Source: Marivibrio sp040218065
Lineage (GTDB): Bacteria > Pseudomonadota > Alphaproteobacteria > UBA8366 > Aestuariispiraceae
DNA: 64,000 nt
Direction of reading: 5' to 3'
Assembly (NCBI RefSeq): GCF_040218065.1
Contig: NZ_JAVJQE010000008.1
Coordinates: 310,001-374,000 of the forward strand
Below are positions 58,840-64,000 of this stretch, in pieces (position 1 is the stretch's first letter; each line of letters opens with the position of its first letter). Below the pieces are notes generated by a model that ran no database searches, was not told the origin of the DNA, and was given only the letters and a program-made list of their open reading frames with translations. The position numbers and the translations under genes were made by a program.

Positions 58840-59611
58840 CGCGACTCCCGGCCGGCGCTTCGACGGCGCGCGCGTGCTGGTCACCGGCGGAACCCGCGGC
58901 GTCGGCGCGGCGATCTGCGACGCCTTCGCGGCCGAAGGCGCGACGGTCGCCGTCAACGGGACCGGGCAAGCCTCCGTCGAGGGGTTTCTGGACGGCCGGG
59001 AGCGCGCGCCCTTCATCGCGGCCCCGGGCGCGATCCACGATCGGATCAGCGCCTTCTCCGTTGTCGATCGCGCCGTCTCGGCGCTTGGCGGTCTAGACGT
59101 CTTATGCGCCAACGCCGGGATTTTCGCCGAGGTGCCCTTCGAGCAGGTGGATCAGGCGCATTTCGACGAAACGATGGCGGTCAATCTCGCCGGTCTGTTC
59201 TTCGCCTGCCAGGCGGCGATGCCGGCGCTGGTCGAGAGCCGCGGCGCCATCGTCGCGACGGCCTCGGACGCGGGCCTCATCTCTTACGCCGGCGCGCCGA
59301 CCTACTCCGCCAGCAAGGGGGCGGTGGTGAGCCTCGTCAAAAGCCTCGCCATCGGCTACGCTCAGGCCGGCGTTCGGGTCAACTGCGTGTGCCCCGGCAA
59401 TGTCGATACGGACATGATGACGCGGTCCGCCGAGCGGGCGGAGGACCCCGTCGCCTATCGCGCCGCCGCGGCCGCGCGCGCGCCGATGCGGCGTATGGCG
59501 CGGCCGCAGGAGGTGGCGGAGGCCGCGCTTTTCCTCGCCTCCCCGGGGGCCGGCTTTACGACCGGCGTCGCCCTCCCGATCGACGGCGGCGGCGTCGCCG
59601 GCTTCGACTGA
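58829..59611 (+). CDS. SDR-family oxidoreductase
   Basis: 260-residue short-chain dehydrogenase: VTGGTRGVGAAICDAFAAEG, CANAGIFAEV, ATASDAGLISYAGAPTYSAS (catalytic Ser, Tyr) and KGAVVSLVKS (Lys), CPGNVDTDMM. ATG 58829 lies inside the end of the GMC gene. It is the third gene of the Rieske-GMC-SDR operon. The substrate is unknown. Downstream, 216 bp without a recognised gene (59612-59827) separate it from the ABC transporter; that gap probably holds the transporter promoter. Confidence 0.89.
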   Translation: MPADATPGRRFDGARVLVTGGTRGVGAAICDAFAAEGATVAVNGTGQASVEGFLDGRERAPFIAAPGAIHDRISAFSVVDRAVSALGGLDVLCANAGIFAEVPFEQVDQAHFDETMAVNLAGLFFACQAAMPALVESRGAIVATASDAGLISYAGAPTYSASKGAVVSLVKSLAIGYAQAGVRVNCVCPGNVDTDMMTRSAERAEDPVAYRAAAAARAPMRRMARPQEVAEAALFLASPGAGFTTGVALPIDGGGVAGFD

Positions 59612-59827
59612 AGGAGAGACGCCTCGCCGACGCCTTTTGCGATTATGGAAGAAGTCTCGTACCATAGCGCCGTCAGATCGCGGCGGGGGGCGCCGCTTGA
59701 TCTGCGTGAATCGGACGAAGGCGGCCGAAATAGTCAGACAGGGGCGCGGCCTTCTCCTACTCTTCAACGGGAAGCGCTGCAGCGCGGGCGAACGCTCGCG
59801 CGCGCGTCGGGGCGAGGTGACAACGAC

Positions 59828-60937
59828 ATGGCGGCTGCCGAAAGGACGGGCGAAGCGGACGGGGGCGAGCGCGCGGTGAAGATCGCCTGCCGGAATGTAT
59901 GGAAGGTCTACGGGCCGAAGGCTGAGAGCTATTTCCCGGACGGCGACGGCCGCAGCGACGACCCCGACGCGTTGGTGGCGCGGCTGCGCGAGGACGGGCT
60001 TATCCCCGCCGCCGCGGACGTCAGTTTCGACGTCCGTGCCGGCGAGATCTTCGTGATCATGGGTCTTTCCGGCTCCGGAAAATCGACCATCGTGCGCTGT
60101 CTCTCGCGCTTGGTGGAGCCGACCGCCGGGGAAATCCTGTTGGACGGCGAGAACCTGTTGCGCATGGACGCCAAGGCGCTGACCGACCTGCGTCGCCATA
60201 AGATGGGCATGGTTTTTCAGAACTTCGGCCTGCTGCCGCACCTGACGGTGCTGGAGAACGTCGCCTTCCCGCTAAAGGTTCAGGGCGTGGGGGAAGAGGA
60301 GCGCCGCGCCAAGGCGTTGGAGATGATCGAGTTGGTCGGCCTGGACGGCCGCGATCAGGCCTTCCCGCGTCAGTTGTCCGGCGGTCAGCAGCAACGCGTC
60401 GGCATCGCCCGATCGCTGTGCGTCGATCCCGAGCTTTGGTTCCTGGATGAGCCTTTCTCGGCCCTCGATCCGCTGATCCGCCGGCAGATGCAGGACGAGT
60501 TCGTGCGCCTGCAAACGATGCTGCACAAGACCATCGTCTTCATCACCCACGACTTCCTGGAGGCGCTGAAGATCGCCGATCGGATCGCCATCATGAAGGA
60601 CGGGCGGGTGGTGCAGATCGGGCGCCCGTCCGAAATCGTCCTCAACCCTGCGACAGACTATGTGCGCGAGTTCACCGAGGACGTGCCCATGGTCCGCGTC
60701 ATCACCGTGGCCGACGTGATGGAGCGCGGTGAGGCGGCGGCGGACGGCGCGCCGGAGGTGACGCCCGAGATGACGCTTGAAGCGATCCTGCCGCATTTCG
60801 CCGATGCGGACAGCCCGCTGACGGTCTTAGACCGAACGGGTGCGGCCGTCGGCCGGGTGACGCCGAAGCGCGTGCTGCGCGCCTTGGCGGAGCATGGCGA
60901 AGCCCCTGCACGCGGCGACGAGAGGGAGCCCGCATGA
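59828..60937 (+). CDS. Glycine betaine/proline-type ABC transporter ATPase
   Basis: 369-residue ATPase of the ProV/OpuAA type. Walker A IMGLSGSGKSTIVRCLSRLV, signature LSGGQQQRVGIARSL and Walker B LWFLDEPFSALDPLIRRQMQ are complete, with the family insert KVYGPKAESYFPDGDGRSDD before Walker A. The C-terminal 90 residues contain one CBS-like segment (LTVLDRTGAAVGRVTPKRVL). Its start follows GGCGAGGTGACAACG. It overlaps the permease gene by 4 bp. Either a nutrient or an osmoprotectant uptake role is possible; the catabolic neighbours favour nutrient uptake. Confidence 0.92.
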   Translation: MAAAERTGEADGGERAVKIACRNVWKVYGPKAESYFPDGDGRSDDPDALVARLREDGLIPAAADVSFDVRAGEIFVIMGLSGSGKSTIVRCLSRLVEPTAGEILLDGENLLRMDAKALTDLRRHKMGMVFQNFGLLPHLTVLENVAFPLKVQGVGEEERRAKALEMIELVGLDGRDQAFPRQLSGGQQQRVGIARSLCVDPELWFLDEPFSALDPLIRRQMQDEFVRLQTMLHKTIVFITHDFLEALKIADRIAIMKDGRVVQIGRPSEIVLNPATDYVREFTEDVPMVRVITVADVMERGEAAADGAPEVTPEMTLEAILPHFADADSPLTVLDRTGAAVGRVTPKRVLRALAEHGEAPARGDEREPA

Positions 60938-63054
60938 CCGTCGCCGTCGAAGACAAGGGGCCGGTCGGCGCGCTGGCTGGGCGCGTCGATCCAGGCGCGC
61001 TGGTCTGGGCGGGGGTCGTGATCTTCGGCGCGCTGTGCGTCGCCGCGCAGGGCGCGGCGCCGTGGATCGCAGAGTATCCGGCCGCCTGGACCCTGCCGGT
61101 GGCGGCCTGGACCAACGCCGTCATGGACTCGTTGGTGCGCCATACGGATTTTTTCTTTCGCGCCATCGCCTGGGTTTTGGAGTGGCCGATGGTGGCGCTG
61201 CGCGACCTGTTGGTCTGGGCCCCCTGGCCTGCGACGGTCGCTCTGTTCACCGTGATCGGACATCGCGCAGGAGGTGGGAAGATCGCGGCCTTCACCTTCG
61301 CGACGCTGATGTACATGGTGATCGTCGGCTATTGGGAGGAGAGCATGAACACGTTGGCGCTGGTCGGCGTCAGCGTGCCGCTTTCGGTCGCGATCGGCTT
61401 CGGCCTCGGCGTCCTCGCGTTTCGACGGGCGCGCGCCAAAAGCGTCATCATGCCGACCCTGGATCTGATGCAGACTGTGCCGGCTTTCGCTTATCTGATC
61501 CCGATCCTGCTGTTGTTCGGCTTCGGCCCCGTCGTCGGGCTGATCGCCAGCGCGATCTACGCCGCCCCGCCGATGGTCCGGAACACCGTCCTGGGCTTGG
61601 AGCGCGTGCCGTCCGACGTCAAGGAAAGCGCGGCCATGTCCGGCTGCACGCCGCGTCAGCGCTTCTGGTGGGTGGAGGCCCCGACGGCGCTCCCGCAGAT
61701 CATGGTGGGCGTCAATCAAACGACGATGGCGGCGCTCTCGATGGTGATCATCGCGGCCATCATCGGCGGCTTCGGCGATATCGGCTGGGAGGTGCTGTCC
61801 AGCATGCGCAAGGCGCAGTTCGGCCAGTCTCTCCTCTCCGGCATCGTGATCGCCCTGATGGCGATGATCATGGACCGCATCAGCGCGGGCTTCGCCGATC
61901 GCACGCGCGGCGCCGACCTGAAAGAAGCGTCCCACGGCGCCGGCTGGCTTGCGCGCAATCGCCATCTGGCGATCGCGCTGTCGGCCTTCGCCGTCGGCGT
62001 GCTTCTGGGCTGGGTCGCGCCCATCTTCCAGGAGTGGCCGAAGGCGCTGATCTTCTATCCGGCCGAGCCGTTGAACGGGATCGTCGACTATCTGCTGACC
62101 GACTGGGGTCGGGAGATCGACGCGGTCAAGAACGCCGTGCTGTTCTTCGTGATGCTGCCGTTGCGCATCGGCCTGCAGGACGCCGTGGCGCCCTTCACCT
62201 TCGGGTTCAGCCTGACGCCGGAGATGATCGCGGGCTATTGGGCGGCGGCGGCGGCGCTCGCCGGATGGCTCGTCTGGCGCGGGCGGTTCTTCGGCGCGGT
62301 CGGGTTGCTGGTCGGCGCGGGGCTGCTCTTTTTCGGGGTCAGCGGGACTCCCTGGCCGGCCTTCATAGCGGTCGTCACGGCGCTCGCCTGGTCGGCGGGC
62401 GGCGCGCGAACGGCGGCCTTCGCCGCCGGCTCGCTCGGCTTCATCCTGCTGACCGGCGCGTGGGAGCCGATGACCCGCTCGGTCTATCTGTGCGGCCTTG
62501 CGGTGGCGATTTGCTTCGCCCTCGGCGGGGGGCTGGGCGTGTGGGCGGCGAATAACGATCGCGTCTCCGCCTTTCTGCGGCCGATCAACGACACGCTGCA
62601 GACCATGCCGCAGTTCGTGATCCTGATCCCGGTGTTGATGCTCTTTCAGGTGGGCGAGTTCTCGGCGCTGATCGCCGTCATCCTCTACGCCATCGTGCCG
62701 CCGATTCGCTATGTGGAGCACGGGCTGCGCAATGTGTCCGCCGACGTGATCGAGGCGGCGGAGCAAATGGGCGTCTCGCGCCGGCAGATGTTGTTTCAGG
62801 TGAAGCTGCCATTGGCGCTGCCGATCATCATGCTGGGGCTCAATCAGACCATCATGTACGGCTTGGCCATGCTGGTGATCGCCGCGCTGGTCGGCACCAA
62901 GGGGCTGGGCCAGCAGGTCTTCCTCGCTTTGGGCAAGGCGGATATGGGCATGGGGTTGGTCGCGGGGCTGTCGATCGCGCTGGTCGCGATGGTCTCCGAC
63001 CGGATCCTCCAGGCCTGGAGCGCCAAGCGCCGCGAGGCGCTGGGTCTGGGATGA
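60934..63054 (+). CDS. Betaine-type ABC permease, two permease domains fused
   Basis: 706-residue membrane protein, roughly double the usual ProW/OpuAB size. Two binding-protein-dependent permease domains are visible. The first has its EAA loop around residues 225-270 (VKESAAMSGCTPRQRFWWVE, MVGVNQTTMAALSMVIIAAI). The second is around 600-650 (VIEAAEQMGVSRRQMLFQVK, MLGLNQTIMYGLAMLVIAAL). Between them lie several more hydrophobic segments. A single polypeptide could thus form the whole channel with one ATPase dimer. It lies between the ATPase (4-bp overlap) and receptor genes. Confidence 0.92.
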   Translation: MTVAVEDKGPVGALAGRVDPGALVWAGVVIFGALCVAAQGAAPWIAEYPAAWTLPVAAWTNAVMDSLVRHTDFFFRAIAWVLEWPMVALRDLLVWAPWPATVALFTVIGHRAGGGKIAAFTFATLMYMVIVGYWEESMNTLALVGVSVPLSVAIGFGLGVLAFRRARAKSVIMPTLDLMQTVPAFAYLIPILLLFGFGPVVGLIASAIYAAPPMVRNTVLGLERVPSDVKESAAMSGCTPRQRFWWVEAPTALPQIMVGVNQTTMAALSMVIIAAIIGGFGDIGWEVLSSMRKAQFGQSLLSGIVIALMAMIMDRISAGFADRTRGADLKEASHGAGWLARNRHLAIALSAFAVGVLLGWVAPIFQEWPKALIFYPAEPLNGIVDYLLTDWGREIDAVKNAVLFFVMLPLRIGLQDAVAPFTFGFSLTPEMIAGYWAAAAALAGWLVWRGRFFGAVGLLVGAGLLFFGVSGTPWPAFIAVVTALAWSAGGARTAAFAAGSLGFILLTGAWEPMTRSVYLCGLAVAICFALGGGLGVWAANNDRVSAFLRPINDTLQTMPQFVILIPVLMLFQVGEFSALIAVILYAIVPPIRYVEHGLRNVSADVIEAAEQMGVSRRQMLFQVKLPLALPIIMLGLNQTIMYGLAMLVIAALVGTKGLGQQVFLALGKADMGMGLVAGLSIALVAMVSDRILQAWSAKRREALGLG

Positions 63055-63148
63055 GTGAGGGGAGAAGGAGCGTGAAAAGTTAACCCATGCCGGCGCGGCT
63101 CTCGACGGTCGCGCCGGTCGTCACCAACCGAAAAACAGGGAGCATTCG

Positions 63149-64000
63149 ATGACGATGCTGAAGAAGACCTTGAAAGCGCTCGCCGTGACGGCGGGGCTCG
63201 CCTCTGCGGCGACGGGCGCGCAGGCGGCCGAAATGGGCGCGACCGACGAGCCGATCAAGCTCGCCATGCTGGAATGGACCGGCGCGCAGGTCACCTCGAA
63301 GATCGGCGGCAAGATCCTGGAGAATATGGGCTACCAGGTCGAGTATGTGACCGCCGGCAACTATCCGCACCACGCCGCAGTGGCCGACGGCACGATCCAC
63401 GCCTCGCTTGAGGTCTGGCTCAACAATGTCGGCGACATCTATCCCAAGATGAAGGCGGGTGGAAATCTGGTCGACATCGGTCTGCTGGGCCTGGAGACCA
63501 ACGAGGGCTGGCTCTACCCGATCCATATGGAGGAGCTCTGCCCGGGCCTGCCGGACTGGACCGCGCTCAGGGACTGCCAGGAGACCCTGGCGACGGCCGA
63601 GACCTTTCCGAAGGGACGGATCCTCAGCTATCCCGCCGATTGGGGCAACCGCACCGGCGAGATGATCGAAGGGCTGGACTTGCCCTACGCCTCGGTCCCC
63701 GCCGGTTCCGAAGGCGCGCTTGTGGCGGAGCTTCGCGCCGCCGTCACGGCGAAGAAGCCGCTGGTCATGATGTTCTGGGGCCCGCATTGGGCGCTGGCCG
63801 ACTTCGAGACCAAATGGGTCGATCTGCCGGAATACGATCCCGCCTGTCACGAGGATCCGTCCTGGGGGCCGAACCCGAACGCGATCAACGATTGCGGCGT
63901 CGACCGGCCGGACGTCATGAAGACCGCCTGGAGCGGCTTCGAGGAGAAGTGGCCGGCCGCCTACGCCTTCCTCGAGCAGTTCAAGATGGACAAGGACGAG
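63149..64000 (+). CDS. Glycine betaine-type ABC substrate-binding protein (3' end outside the window)
   Basis: The first 284 residues of an OpuAC/ProX-type receptor. The signal peptide TMLKKTLKALAVTAGLASAA ends near AQAAE; ASLEVWLNNVGDIYPKMKAG and MMFWGPHWALADFETKWVDL are family segments carrying the aromatic residues that cage a trimethylammonium group. The start follows AACAGGGAGC. It lies 94 bp after the permease gene. The ligand class (betaine, choline or carnitine) is by family and context. Confidence 0.92.
   Translation, partial: MTMLKKTLKALAVTAGLASAATGAQAAEMGATDEPIKLAMLEWTGAQVTSKIGGKILENMGYQVEYVTAGNYPHHAAVADGTIHASLEVWLNNVGDIYPKMKAGGNLVDIGLLGLETNEGWLYPIHMEELCPGLPDWTALRDCQETLATAETFPKGRILSYPADWGNRTGEMIEGLDLPYASVPAGSEGALVAELRAAVTAKKPLVMMFWGPHWALADFETKWVDLPEYDPACHEDPSWGPNPNAINDCGVDRPDVMKTAWSGFEEKWPAAYAFLEQFKMDKDE

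Noticed and set aside
59612..59827. Possible riboswitch or leader before the betaine transporter
   Set aside because: Only a weak TATGG-N13-CCATA repeat was seen; no known riboswitch core could be recognised.
60658..62766. Very long minus-strand frame opposite the betaine permease
   Set aside because: Composition is His/Arg/Asp-rich with no motifs, typical of antisense frames of membrane protein genes in G+C-rich DNA.

Overview
The window is very G+C-rich throughout, with short, tightly packed operons, frequent ATGA stop/start overlaps, TRAP transporters, GlxA-type AraC regulators and glycine-betaine/carnitine-type catabolic genes. This points to a metabolically versatile heterotrophic alphaproteobacterium (Rhodospirillales or Rhodobacterales style). 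The assignment rests on gene content and composition only.

Left part (1-12440). A small catabolic neighbourhood holds a RidA-like protein, DUF1028, LysR, ArgE-type deacetylase, two non-haem Fe(II)/2-oxoglutarate-type dioxygenases, a class II aldolase and agmatine deiminase. It meets a LysR regulator convergently. That regulator is divergent from dabB-dabA, a DAB inorganic-carbon accumulation pair.

Central part (about 12510-37540). This looks like a decayed genomic island. On the minus strand a tRNA-Arg(CCT) appears to be cut in its anticodon loop: the 3' half is at 12467-12511 and the 5' half at 37537-37570. Joined, they make a 77-nt tRNA with two stem mismatches. A separate tRNA-Arg(CCT) copy with an abnormal T arm lies just inside the left edge. 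The block carries IS3 orfA scraps and several broken genes: aroQ with an in-frame stop, aldo/keto reductase, class II aldolase, an AraC fragment and a frameshifted polysaccharide deacetylase. Its intact cargo is a route from phthalate to protocatechuate (oxygenase, reductase, dihydrodiol dehydrogenase, 4,5-dihydroxyphthalate decarboxylase) with a TAXI-TRAP transporter and aldehyde dehydrogenase. It continues with protocatechuate 3,4-dioxygenase (pcaHG), pcaC and a CoA transferase (pcaIJ). Near-identical inverted repeats TTAGA-N2-TCTAA stand at the phthalate divergent promoter and just beyond pcaJ. pcaB, pcaD and the thiolase are not in the window.

Right part (37640-64000). An XRE-type regulator is divergent from a CocE/NonD hydrolase, followed by a complete peptide-type ABC transporter. 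Next comes a six-gene minus-strand operon: Rieske oxygenase, SDR, BKACE (DUF849), aldehyde dehydrogenase, SDR, and a carnitine-dehydrogenase-like enzyme. Two GlxA-family regulators flank a PAS-like gene and a methyltransferase scrap. The window ends with a plus-strand set: a second Rieske oxygenase, a choline-dehydrogenase-like GMC oxidoreductase, an SDR, and a glycine-betaine-type ABC transporter whose permease is a fusion of two permease domains. Together these suggest uptake of quaternary amines and their conversion toward glycine betaine and dimethylglycine, but the exact substrates are inferred.
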